Positions 8,967 to 17,051 of a DNA stretch of 40,954 nucleotides are shown piece after piece. How positions within the stretch are numbered: the first letter of the stretch is position 1; each line of letters begins with the position of its first letter. The stretch spans positions 1 through 40,954 of the forward strand of contig JAPTVL010000226.1 of assembly GCA_028065725.1 (NCBI GenBank), in the 5' to 3' direction. The notes beneath the pieces were generated by a model. The model did not search any database. It was not told the DNA's origin and saw only the letters and a program-made list of their open reading frames with translations. Origin of the DNA: Betaproteobacteria bacterium. GTDB lineage: Bacteria > Pseudomonadota > Gammaproteobacteria > Burkholderiales > Rhodocyclaceae. The position numbers and the translations under genes were made by a program.

Positions 8967-11900
8967 GGGTCCCATCCTTTTGCGCAAGGCTCAGCGTTAC
9001 AGGCTTCTGCTCGGCTTGGCCGGACAGTTTCTGAATGCTCTGGAGCTTCACACCGAGAAGCATTTCTAGGGATTCCTTGCGATCCATGATCTCTACTACT
9101 TTGCGCCGACCAAGAATCGGATTTACTGGATTTGCAGCAAGCTCCAACGCGCGCATCATCGCATTTGCTGCCCTTAGTTTCTCAGGTTCTGACAAGCGTG
9201 CTAGCACTGGAGGTTTCCCTTCTCTCTCAAATGCGGCATCGAGTAGTTGCGCGAATTCAAATACTGCAACACCTGGGTCAAGGTCAGGGAATAACTGAAC
9301 ATCAGACACGATCCCTGCCAGTACCAACGCTTCAGAGTCGGTCTCTTCTATGACTGCGTTAAGCGTTAGCAAATCGCCTTGAGCCGCTAACGAAGTAGCG
9401 CTGTCTGTATCTTCCGGCAAGTCAGCAATACGTTCGATAGTGCGATTGATTGCGGCAATGTCCAGGGCATATTCATTCATCTTCTGCATTGCCATTTCGT
9501 ACCTTCTCTCTACGGCACGCAGCTTTGAACCATTCATAAATGGGAGCGCGTCCGCTTCGACACGAGCCTTTTCCTTCTTAAGATTGTTACGTTCGCGTTC
9601 TGCACTAATTGCGGCCTCACTAGCTTTATGGAGATGGTACTGTCTGTTGTTCAATGTCGCCGCAAGTCCTAGCGCATGCTGCCTACCCGCACATTTCCAA
9701 CGGCAGCGCGAACAATTGCGGACACCACCAGGAGTCGGACCATATATCCACTTGGCCTGATCAGCCCCAGCGCTTCGTAGGACCGGACCACCGTTGTGGC
9801 ATCCTGGAAGTATCGGGTTATCAGAGTTACCCCCCGCAAGGCAAACGCCATCATGCATCATCAACCATCCAACCGGACTTCGATCCGCCGGATTGGCTGG
9901 AATGACGGATGTCCAGTCTTCAGTGTTAAAAACTACGCGACTCCGAAGTTGCTCGGCCTGAAGGCCCTTCAAGTCGCGAATCATCGTCGCATCTTTAGTC
10001 GAGTCCAGCTTTAGCGCAGCGTTAGCGATTGCATCCTGAATTCGCTTCAAGCCAGGTTTCGTGTAATAGATCGTCATGATGAACCTAGCGTGACCAACTA
10101 TCTTCATCATAATTTCTGGCGGCACGTCTCCGTCAAGAATCATGTGCGTTATCAAACTGACACGTGTTGCGTGAGGAGTGCTCCATGGCCGACCAGTCTC
10201 GGGATTGACTAGTTCGATCTTCTCGCCATCGGGAAGCCGGTGACCATCCTTTTCCAAGCATGCTTCTTCTTCAGCGAGAAGCCGCATCCATGCGTGCTCA
10301 AGTTGCCCACCTGAAATCGGCCCCTCGCCCTCAAGTTCGGGGGTCCTAAACAGAAATGCAGCGTCAGGATATTCGTCGCCCTTTGCTTTCGACTTTACGG
10401 AAAGAGCTCTTTGTGCATCGATGTCCACCCACCTGGTTAACTTCTTGATCGGGTTGTATTTCATCTGCCAATCGCGGAGTTTCTCTAGCCAATAATATGG
10501 ATCCTCCCAGATGTTAGGAAGCTCCGGCCAAGCGCACACGAATCCTTTGTCCGTTCCGTATTTACCGATGTCGGCCGTTTTGTTGGTATTGAAGTACATC
10601 ACGACTTTTGCGCCCAACTCCTCTTCCGCCGGGGTGGGGCGTCGAATAGCACCTTGTTGGCGTGGTTTCCGAGGCGTGCCCTGTGCGAGGGGGGACTTAT
10701 TGAGTATCCACTTGCCCTTAACCCTGATGAACGTGTCCGCTTCTCCGGAATCTAGCGCCCGGACTTGCCCACTTCGTGGTGTGGTTTGCAAATGAATGAG
10801 ATGCGCAACCCAGCGAACAGGGCTCCACATTTCAAGCACAGGGCCACCTTTATCTCTTTCCCGATGACGCCACACGCAGTCACGATCACTTAGATCAATC
10901 TTGTCCTCACTTACTTCGAACCAACAAGCGTTAGGCATAAGACCTCTAACCCACTCCCAATCCATGAAATCTTTGCCTTGAACTATTCGATGACGAAGAT
11001 CATCTATGATCCAGTAAGGCATGACGGTTTTTACCGATTCGTCATTACGCTGAAATTCGCCAGGTTTTGGTTTGCCAATTGGGTTCCGAAATTGGTGAAC
11101 TAGCCGCACCGGTGGGTTGCTGCTAACGTCAGCAAACTCGTCCGTATCAAGTACCCACTCAATAAATTCGTAAATCTTGGTGACATAACCCTTTCCCGCC
11201 CACGACTGTGGGCATGCGGTTTTATAGAAATCCGGGAGGACTTTGCCTCGTAACAAGAATTCCTTCGGGTCCTTCGGTAGACCGTAAGCGATTAAATAGC
11301 GCTTAATAAACGCGCTCACAGCGTTCATTGTTTGGTCAGCGCCATTTACATTCGATTGGAACCAGTCGGACAGGAGTTTTCGCCAATCTTCCAGTTCCGG
11401 ATCGAGCCGCGTTACCCAAAGAAAGGCGAAATCCTCACTCCTGGTAAGTTCGGTGTACCGTACTATGGCTCCAGCCTTGATGGCTTCGCCGTACCATCTC
11501 TTTACAGCGGCCTCTGTAACGTTTAATCGTTCTGCCACCTCAGCAAACGTCTCGCCCTTTCCGCATGCCTCCACCGCATCTGCCCGCTGCTTGCTAGTTG
11601 CTATTCGACCCGACTTGTATCTATCGTCGTACCTTCCCAGTGCGCGATTTACTACGATTAGCGGAACTTCCAGACTGCGCGCGATTGTCTGCGCCGATTT
11701 GCCCTCATCGGCAGCCTGCTGAATTTGAGCTTTACTTTCATCCGTAAGCTGATAGGTTGTCAGCAAGCTGTCATTGACCCTCCGTACAAGCTTTACGGAG
11801 AAACCAAGCTGGGTGGCAACTGCAACTGCTGAGTACCCTTTTGCTAACAAATCATAGGATTTAGTTTCAGGTTCCTTCGCGACGTCAGTAACTCCATTTT

Positions 11901-12633
11901 GCAAAATGATCTGGCTACGGATAGCTTGTACCAATTCTGGTTCCAACTTGATCGTTGTAGCGACCCCTCCTACCGGCATCCCGTTCGCTAGCAAACGTAC
12001 TACTTCATTTCTTTGTGCTGGCGTGACGCTTCGCGTCTCTTCCAATCTTTTGCATAGAGCCTCCATCGCCTTTGAGGCGCGATCAAGCCCTAGACTTCGG
12101 GCGATAGGTGAAATTGTTTCTCCGAGATTGAAGCGACGGGTTATTTCCTTTTCTTGTTTCTCCGTGATTCGTGTTTTTTCAAGGGGTGTTTTCGTTACTC
12201 GCTTCCACACGTTGCTGATGGTGCTAATGTGGATTCCATATTGCTTTGCTAGATCTCGGGAACTGGCGCCATCTTTCAGTGCTTCGACAATCTCTACATT
12301 TTCCTTTTCGGTGAGCTTTCTCGGTCCTCCTTGTCCTCCTGCAGCCAAGTGATACTTCATCACCGTGGCCTGGCTAATCCCCAGCGATTTGGCAATGCTT
12401 CTAGTGGTCTCACCGGCAGTTTTGCGTTTTACAATTTCGACGCGCTGCTCTTGATTGGTCTTGGGTAAAAACGACTCTGGAGGACGATCAAATTCTCTGA
12501 GCGCCTTGCGCACAGTCTCCGGGTTAAGCCCCATAGCCTTTGCGATTTCAGACGTCGTTTGACCACCGACTCGTAGCCGAAGTATTTCTTGTTTTGAGTA
12601 TTGCTTCCGCTGTCGCCGCTGCTTCTTTTCCAT
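8956..12633 (-). CDS. gmtZ: GmtZ-like (VPA1269 family) integrase with N-terminal tandem HTH array
   Basis: 1225 aa. Residues 11-390 hold about eight consecutive helix-turn-helix units with a period near 48 (about 11-48, 61-98, 107-146, 156-197, 203-243, 252-290, 297-335, 346-384), for example TTSEIAKAMGLNPETVRKAL. A recombinase-like core follows with a tyrosine-recombinase residue set: R in TTPRSGQVRALDSGE (about 620-631), H and R in STPHATRVSLIT (821/824), H in IVGHARF (848), and Y in TIYYTK (856/857). A Cys-rich part near 931-981 (including NCSRCRWKC) may bind zinc, and the C-terminus is largely helical. It follows the gmtY homologue by 12 bp. Base composition is visibly more AT-rich than the core chromosome. 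The large second recombinase of the Gamma-Mobile-Trio is the best match; its mechanism is not shown by sequence. Confidence 0.78.
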   Translation of the reverse strand: MEKKQRRQRKQYSKQEILRLRVGGQTTSEIAKAMGLNPETVRKALREFDRPPESFLPKTNQEQRVEIVKRKTAGETTRSIAKSLGISQATVMKYHLAAGGQGGPRKLTEKENVEIVEALKDGASSRDLAKQYGIHISTISNVWKRVTKTPLEKTRITEKQEKEITRRFNLGETISPIARSLGLDRASKAMEALCKRLEETRSVTPAQRNEVVRLLANGMPVGGVATTIKLEPELVQAIRSQIILQNGVTDVAKEPETKSYDLLAKGYSAVAVATQLGFSVKLVRRVNDSLLTTYQLTDESKAQIQQAADEGKSAQTIARSLEVPLIVVNRALGRYDDRYKSGRIATSKQRADAVEACGKGETFAEVAERLNVTEAAVKRWYGEAIKAGAIVRYTELTRSEDFAFLWVTRLDPELEDWRKLLSDWFQSNVNGADQTMNAVSAFIKRYLIAYGLPKDPKEFLLRGKVLPDFYKTACPQSWAGKGYVTKIYEFIEWVLDTDEFADVSSNPPVRLVHQFRNPIGKPKPGEFQRNDESVKTVMPYWIIDDLRHRIVQGKDFMDWEWVRGLMPNACWFEVSEDKIDLSDRDCVWRHRERDKGGPVLEMWSPVRWVAHLIHLQTTPRSGQVRALDSGEADTFIRVKGKWILNKSPLAQGTPRKPRQQGAIRRPTPAEEELGAKVVMYFNTNKTADIGKYGTDKGFVCAWPELPNIWEDPYYWLEKLRDWQMKYNPIKKLTRWVDIDAQRALSVKSKAKGDEYPDAAFLFRTPELEGEGPISGGQLEHAWMRLLAEEEACLEKDGHRLPDGEKIELVNPETGRPWSTPHATRVSLITHMILDGDVPPEIMMKIVGHARFIMTIYYTKPGLKRIQDAIANAALKLDSTKDATMIRDLKGLQAEQLRSRVVFNTEDWTSVIPANPADRSPVGWLMMHDGVCLAGGNSDNPILPGCHNGGPVLRSAGADQAKWIYGPTPGGVRNCSRCRWKCAGRQHALGLAATLNNRQYHLHKASEAAISAERERNNLKKEKARVEADALPFMNGSKLRAVERRYEMAMQKMNEYALDIAAINRTIERIADLPEDTDSATSLAAQGDLLTLNAVIEETDSEALVLAGIVSDVQLFPDLDPGVAVFEFAQLLDAAFEREGKPPVLARLSEPEKLRAANAMMRALELAANPVNPILGRRKVVEIMDRKESLEMLLGVKLQSIQKLSGQAEQKPVTLSLAQKDGTHGN

Positions 12634-12645
12634 GATCGTTCTTAG

Positions 12646-14025
12646 CTAGATTTGGAGTGCCGCAAGGCGGCTAGGGTGTCGGGCTTCTTGTACGGTGTTG
12701 TTCAGTCGTATGGTTGCCGAAGTAATTGCTGATACAACTTCGTTGATTTCAGGCTGCGTATAGACGAGTTGACTATCTGGCGAGCAGTGATGCATCATCC
12801 TCTGGATAATTATTTGGTCTATGCCACCCCGTCTCGCCCGTTGCCCATAGGCGTGCCGTTTGCCATGCGCTGTTGTGCCGTCCTTTTTGCTATAGACCAT
12901 CCCGATACGCTCAACGGCGTTTTGTAGGGCCTTTTCGTATTGGGCTATGGTGTAGATGCCCCCGCGCTCATGACTACCGAGATTGCTCCATGCGTAGGGA
13001 TGGTTGCGTTCTATGTTGGCGACCTGAGCCATGTAGTATTTCCAGATTTGCATAAACCACACCCCATAAACTTCGGGGAACCAGTGGACTTGCATGAACC
13101 AATGGTCATCAAGTGCAGGGTGTTTCCATCCGGCTCTGAGATTGCTGCGTAACTTGTGTCTTGGCACCAAACCGTATTTCAAAGCAAGATAGTCCTCACG
13201 CGATCCGCGCTTGCCGGATAAATCTTTCCAGTCATCCGGTGCGTAGCCTAGGCTCGGGTGATGCACCGCGACGAATGCGCGGCTTGGATCATCCCAGTGT
13301 GGATGCACGTCGGCGATATACAAATGAAATGGCTCGCTGACACGCAACCCCCCGCCAAACATCAGCAGACTGATCAGCATGCCTCGGTAGTCCTGCTTGC
13401 CCGCGACCCTGAATCCCTTGAATAGCAGCTCCTCGAATCGTTCTTCTGGGAAAGCTGGGGGCCGCTTCTCTAAGACATTGGGTGTTAGTTCGCCTCGGGT
13501 GAGTCGTCCGCATTGCTTGGGTTTGCCTGACCATGCGTGACCTAGGAATGCCTTGTCGCGACGGTACTTGTAGGCTTGATAGTCCAACCGCTGGTCATGC
13601 GCATTACCCGTGTATCGAGGATTGAACTTGGCGGCGCGCGGCGCGTCCTCATGCCCTAGCCAATCAAAAAAGTCGCTGAGTTGAGAAATCATGAAGTTGG
13701 CATCGCGGGGGGACATCGCAGACCACCAGAGATTGCTTGGGTCATTCCTAGTTTCTGCATCGAACGTGCCATGGCGTAGGGCGTTGGCGAAGTTGCGAAA
13801 TATCCGCCATTCCTCCTCGCCTTGGATCGCGTTGACCTCCAGGTACTCTAAGAACAACTTGACGCCGCGCACCAACTTGTTCTGCCAGGGAAGGCTGCGG
13901 TGTCGCGAAAGGCAGTAGTCGACGAGCGGGCGAACAGGACCTTGAGGCGTCATCAAGACTGGCATTTCTACCGACCTCCCCGTGTTGTCCGCATAGACCT
14001 TGCCGGTGACCACACTAAAAACCAC
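12646..14025 (-). CDS. gmtY: GmtY-like tyrosine recombinase of the Gamma-Mobile-Trio
   Basis: 459 aa, start GTG at 14025, supported by GGAGGG at 14033-14038. An N-terminal SAM-like/core-binding half is followed by a tyrosine-recombinase catalytic domain: Arg in MFGGGLRVSEPFHL (R228), H-x-x-R in TAHGKRHAYGQR (387-390), H412/H413 in MMHHCSPDSQ, and the nucleophile in QLVYTQP (Y422). It is the first gene of the minus-strand operon, only about 150 bp inside the right boundary of the island, where an integrase is expected. It is followed at once by the much larger second recombinase. It presumably cuts and rejoins the element ends. Recombinase identity is firm; the GMT assignment comes from gene order. 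Confidence 0.85.
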   Translation of the reverse strand: MVFSVVTGKVYADNTGRSVEMPVLMTPQGPVRPLVDYCLSRHRSLPWQNKLVRGVKLFLEYLEVNAIQGEEEWRIFRNFANALRHGTFDAETRNDPSNLWWSAMSPRDANFMISQLSDFFDWLGHEDAPRAAKFNPRYTGNAHDQRLDYQAYKYRRDKAFLGHAWSGKPKQCGRLTRGELTPNVLEKRPPAFPEERFEELLFKGFRVAGKQDYRGMLISLLMFGGGLRVSEPFHLYIADVHPHWDDPSRAFVAVHHPSLGYAPDDWKDLSGKRGSREDYLALKYGLVPRHKLRSNLRAGWKHPALDDHWFMQVHWFPEVYGVWFMQIWKYYMAQVANIERNHPYAWSNLGSHERGGIYTIAQYEKALQNAVERIGMVYSKKDGTTAHGKRHAYGQRARRGGIDQIIIQRMMHHCSPDSQLVYTQPEINEVVSAITSATIRLNNTVQEARHPSRLAALQI

Positions 14026-14170
14026 AAGAAAGCCCTCCGCTCATCATAGTTCTGATTACATAATATGTCATAATAGGGCTATTAGCGATCTATTTTCGGG
14101 CAAATTTTTTAGTTTCGGTAAGTTTTGTTCGAAAAGACGAGTCGATTTGGTGTAAGTATGTGTCTAAAAA
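14026..14170. promoter_or_regulatory. AT-rich island terminus with probable gmtY promoter and palindrome
   Basis: A short strongly AT-rich stretch lies between gmtY and the FKBP junction, very unlike the GC-rich flank. It includes an odd palindrome ACATA-A-TATGT at 14058-14068, with AT/AT pairs continuing outward, and runs such as AAATTTTTTAG. It must carry the promoter of the recombinase operon and may also carry recombinase binding sites at the element end. No exact -35/-10 pair is assigned. Confidence 0.45.
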
Positions 14171-14555
14171 TGGGGGGGATAATCACGTTTCCGGCGCCGC
14201 GCACGCCGTAGGCGATGGCGGGCGGGCAGGTCAGCCTGGCTTTGCCACCCGGCTTCATGCGCTGCACGCCCTCGGTCCAGCACTTGATGACGCGATTGAG
14301 CGGAAACTCCGCCGGCTCGCCGCGCTTGTAGGAACTGTCGAATTCCTTGCCGTCTGCCAGGATGCCTTTGTAATGCACTTTTACGGTGTCGGCGGCCACC
14401 GGGCTGTTGCCGTTTCCCGGCTTGAGAGACAAAAAGACCAGCCCGCTGGGGCTGACGACTGCCCCGGCTTCCCTGGCGGCAGTTGCCGCGAAGTCGACCT
14501 GGGACCAGGCGGGGACGGCGCAAACGGCAAGCAAAGTGGCGATGATTCTTTTCAC
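14109..14555 (-). CDS. FKBP-type peptidyl-prolyl isomerase, 3' end replaced by island sequence
   Basis: Start GTG at 14555 with GGAG 9 nt upstream; an in-frame longer reading to 14702 lacks support. The 148-residue product begins with a signal peptide (KRIIATLLAVCAVPAWSQ) and has the FKBP fold sequence: KVHYKGILADGKEFDSSYK, GWTEG-like CWTEGVQRMKPGGKAR, and PPAIAYGVRGAGNVI. FKBPs normally continue with PPNATLVFEVELL, the last beta strand. Here the frame instead runs into IPPIFRHILTPNRLVFSNK and a stop inside AT-rich island DNA. About 125 native residues plus about 23 foreign ones remain, so the final strand is lost and the protein is probably inactive or unstable. Family function: periplasmic proline isomerisation during folding. 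Confidence 0.82.
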   Translation of the reverse strand: MKRIIATLLAVCAVPAWSQVDFAATAAREAGAVVSPSGLVFLSLKPGNGNSPVAADTVKVHYKGILADGKEFDSSYKRGEPAEFPLNRVIKCWTEGVQRMKPGGKARLTCPPAIAYGVRGAGNVIIPPIFRHILTPNRLVFSNKTYRN

Positions 14556-14772
14556 GGCAAGGCTCCGGTTATTTTCTGGCCCCGCATCATCCACTGTTCC
14601 CGGCCCGGGCGCAATTCGGATTGGTTGGCAGATGGAACTGATCCGCCTGAATCCCGTCGCGCGACATTTGGGAAGCCAAAACAGCGGGAGATTCCTCGTC
14701 AATTTCCTGATTACCAGCTGGTGAAGGCAGGCGCAGGATTACGAAAAACCCGCGTCTCAAGAGGAACTTTCC

Positions 14773-14991
14773 ATGCGCATCGAATCCGTAGAACTGGTTG
14801 CACTGCCCAACGCACCGGCCTGGCAGGAGAAGGTCTACCGGGCCCATCTCGATACCGGCGAGGATATGGACCTGTTCCAGCAGCACTGGGATGTTCCCCT
14901 GCCGCCGGAAAGCCTGGTCGGCCTGACCGTGGAAGAGGCGCGGAAAAGACGCAACGAACGGATGTTCGCCATCGCTTCCGGCAATCACTGA
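14773..14991 (+). CDS. Small conserved-looking hypothetical protein (72 aa)
   Basis: Begins MRIESVELVALPNAPAW, with AGAGGAA just upstream of the ATG as a ribosome binding site. It is a soluble, acidic-to-neutral protein without signal peptide or membrane segment; the middle reads TGEDMDLFQQHWDVPLPPES and the end EEARKRRNERMF. Codon use is that of the GC-rich core. It stands alone between the divergent FKBP gene and the convergent acyltransferase gene. No family was recognised and no function is proposed. Confidence 0.6.
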   Translation: MRIESVELVALPNAPAWQEKVYRAHLDTGEDMDLFQQHWDVPLPPESLVGLTVEEARKRRNERMFAIASGNH

Positions 14992-15013
14992 GGATCCGGG
15001 CTTGGCGGCGGCT

Positions 15014-16150
15014 TCAGCCCGTCGGCTTGAACGGCAGATGGGCTGCGGTTTCCGCCGCGTAATCCTGCATCGCCGAGTCTTCGCGGACGATGAAGTCTGC
15101 CACCGCGCGGCGCATGCCGGGGTGGGCGATCCAGAACCCTGACCAGGTCGCGACCGGTTCGAAGCCGCGGGCCAGTTTGTGTTCGCCTTGCGCGCCCGGC
15201 TCGAAGCGTTGCAGTCCGTTGCGGATGCAGTACTCGATGCCCTGATGGTAGCAAAGCTCGAAGTGCAGGCCGGGCATCTCGATTTCGGTGCCCCAGTGGC
15301 GGCCATGCAGGGTGTGCCCGTCGCGGTAGCAAATCGCCGAGGCGACCGGCGTGTCGCCCTCAAAGGCGATGAACACAACCAGGCGCCGGGCGAGCAGGGC
15401 GCCGGCCTCGATGAAGAATTCCAGCGGGAAGGCCGGATGGTTGCCATAGCGGACAAAGGTGTCGCGATACTGGCGGTGGATGGCGCGCCAGAGAGCGGGA
15501 TCGATTTCGTCGCCATGCATGGCTTCCAGCCTGAGGCCGGATTCCACGACGGCGCGGCGTTCGCGCTTGAGCTTCTTGCGCTTGTCGGCGGTGAAGCCGG
15601 CGAGGAAGTCGTCGAAGTCGCGGTAATCCCGGTTGATCCAGTGGAACTGCACACCGCGCCGCATCAGCAGTCCGGCCTCCACCAGGCGCGCACGGTCGTC
15701 TTCTTCGATGAACAGACACTGCCAGGACGAGGCACCGAGCCGTTGCACAGTATCCAGCGCGGCCTGGATCAGCAGCGGCGCGATCGACTCCCGCGCCATG
15801 CCCTGTCGCACCAGCAGGCGCGGCCCTGGTGCCGGGGTATAGGGCATGCCGCTGACCAGCTTGGGGTAGTAGTTCAACCCGGCGCGTTGCCAGGCCGATG
15901 CCCAGTTCCAGTCGCGGGAGAAGTCACCGAAGGAATGGGTGCGCAGGTACAGCGGCAGCAGGCCCAGCAGCAGGCCGTCCTGGTAGAGACCCAGATGCTG
16001 CGCCTGCCAGCCCATCGCCGCGCCGCCGGCGCCGACTTTCTCCGCCGTGCCGAGGAAGGCGCGGCTGACGAACGGATCGTCGCCGTGGTCGAGCGAATCC
16101 CAGTCCGCGTCCGGAATGTCGGTGGCCGCCGGGTGCAGGGCAATTTCCAT
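15014..16150 (-). CDS. GNAT-fold acyltransferase, COG3146 (peptidoglycan-biosynthesis/FemAB-like) family
   Basis: 378 aa from ATG at 16150, which has AGGA 9 nt upstream; the longer frame would need an ATT start. Conserved stretches include DDPFVSRAFLGTAEKVGA, HLGLYQDGLLLGLLPLYL, DWNWASAWQRAGLNYYPK, YRDFDDFLAGFTADKRKK and HWGTEIEMPGLHFELCYHQG, which I recognise as the COG3146 style of double-GNAT proteins. Cytosolic, no signal peptide. The substrate is unknown; the peptidoglycan link is a family annotation, not something shown here. It is divergent from surE, with about 150 bp between the starts. Confidence 0.78.
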   Translation of the reverse strand: MEIALHPAATDIPDADWDSLDHGDDPFVSRAFLGTAEKVGAGGAAMGWQAQHLGLYQDGLLLGLLPLYLRTHSFGDFSRDWNWASAWQRAGLNYYPKLVSGMPYTPAPGPRLLVRQGMARESIAPLLIQAALDTVQRLGASSWQCLFIEEDDRARLVEAGLLMRRGVQFHWINRDYRDFDDFLAGFTADKRKKLKRERRAVVESGLRLEAMHGDEIDPALWRAIHRQYRDTFVRYGNHPAFPLEFFIEAGALLARRLVVFIAFEGDTPVASAICYRDGHTLHGRHWGTEIEMPGLHFELCYHQGIEYCIRNGLQRFEPGAQGEHKLARGFEPVATWSGFWIAHPGMRRAVADFIVREDSAMQDYAAETAAHLPFKPTG

Positions 16151-16259
16151 GGTGGGCAATCCTACCCTGCGTCGTCCGGCGCAGGAATTTTTTGCCGGAA
16201 TCCATGGCGGAGGACTGAAGCGCTTCTGTTCAGGCCATCGGTGGCTAGCCGCGATGGGC

Positions 16260-16265
16260 TAAAAT
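16260..16265 (+). promoter_or_regulatory. Candidate -10 element (TAAAAT) for surE operon
   Basis: TAAAAT in the context GGGCTAAAATACTCG, 36 bp before the surE start codon. The same type of box occurs 30 bp before lysC and 57 bp before dapA. No good -35 is seen, so this is a weak call. Confidence 0.35.
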
Positions 16266-16301
16266 ACTCGCCTGATTTTTGATCTTCCGGCTTTGATCCC
16301 C

Positions 16302-17051
16302 ATGCGCATCCTGCTCAGCAACGACGACGGCTATCTCGCGCCGGGGCTCGCCCAGCTTGCCAGCAGTCTTGCCGACATCGGCGATATCACGGTGGTGGCG
16401 CCGGAACGCAATCGCAGCGGGGCGAGCAACTCCCTGACGCTGGATCGCCCGCTCTCGCTGCGTCGCGCAGCCAACGGTTACATGTATGTCAGCGGCACGC
16501 CGTCGGATTGCGTGCATCTGGCCGTCACCGGAGTGCTCGATCATCAGCCGGACATGGTGGTGTCGGGCATCAATCTCGGCGCCAACATGGGCGACGACAC
16601 GATCTATTCCGGCACCGTGGCGGCGGCTACCGAAGGCTATCTGCTCGGCGTGCCCTCGATCGCGATTTCGCTGGGCAGTTTCGAGGGAAAGCATTTCGCC
16701 ACTGCCGGGCGCGTAGCGCGCGAACTGGTGCAGCGTTTCAAGCGCACGTCGTTTGCCGAGCCGGTGCTGCTGAATGTCAATGTGCCGGACATTCCCTACG
16801 AGCAACTGCGCGGCATCCAGGTCACCCGCCTGGGGCGCCGCCACAAGGCGGAGCCGGCCGTCAAATCGGTCAGTCCGCGCGGCGAGACGCTTTACTGGAT
16901 CGGTCCTGCTGGGCCGGCGGCCGATGCCGGCGAAGGCACCGATTTTTACGCCGTCGAGCATGGCTGGGTGTCGGTGACGCCGCTGCAAATCGACCTGACC
17001 CATGCCACTCAACTGGATGGCGTGCGCAACTGGCTCACGCCGGACCAATGA
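16302..17051 (+). CDS. surE: 5'/3'-nucleotidase SurE
   Basis: 249 aa from ATG at 16302; the upstream TTG is not needed because family members start [10 protein letters not shown]. Metal-binding acids are in [10 protein letters not shown]. Other family motifs are [29 protein letters not shown] and [20 protein letters not shown]. SurE removes phosphate from nucleoside monophosphates and is linked to stationary-phase survival. It is first in the classic surE-pcm-nlpD-rpoS operon; its stop overlaps the pcm start as ATGA. Confidence 0.96.
   Translation: MRILLSNDDGYLAPGLAQLASSLADIGDITVVAPERNRSGASNSLTLDRPLSLRRAANGYMYVSGTPSDCVHLAVTGVLDHQPDMVVSGINLGANMGDDTIYSGTVAAATEGYLLGVPSIAISLGSFEGKHFATAGRVARELVQRFKRTSFAEPVLLNVNVPDIPYEQLRGIQVTRLGRRHKAEPAVKSVSPRGETLYWIGPAGPAADAGEGTDFYAVEHGWVSVTPLQIDLTHATQLDGVRNWLTPDQ

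Larger units (their letters stand above)
1..14180 (-). mobile_element. GMT-type genomic island, right boundary inside the FKBP gene
   Basis: All genes from 232 to 14025 lie on the minus strand and belong to mobility (two tyrosine recombinases, GmtX-like protein) or likely cargo (RecD2-like helicase, methylase/methylase/nuclease-helicase cassette). The right boundary is read from the FKBP gene: homology to the family stops around 14172-14184 and a foreign tail follows. The left boundary is not seen and may lie outside the window. No conjugation, phage structural or plasmid replication genes are present, so an integrative element moved by its own recombinases fits best. Confidence 0.62.

Noticed and set aside
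232..14025. Prophage or conjugative element
   Set aside because: No capsid, tail, lysis, relaxase or type IV secretion genes; the recombinase trio explains mobility.
16508..17047. In-frame extension upstream of pcm (apparent 399-aa protein)
   Set aside because: It overlaps surE in a different frame and has shadow-like composition; Pcm homology begins at the ATG at 17048.
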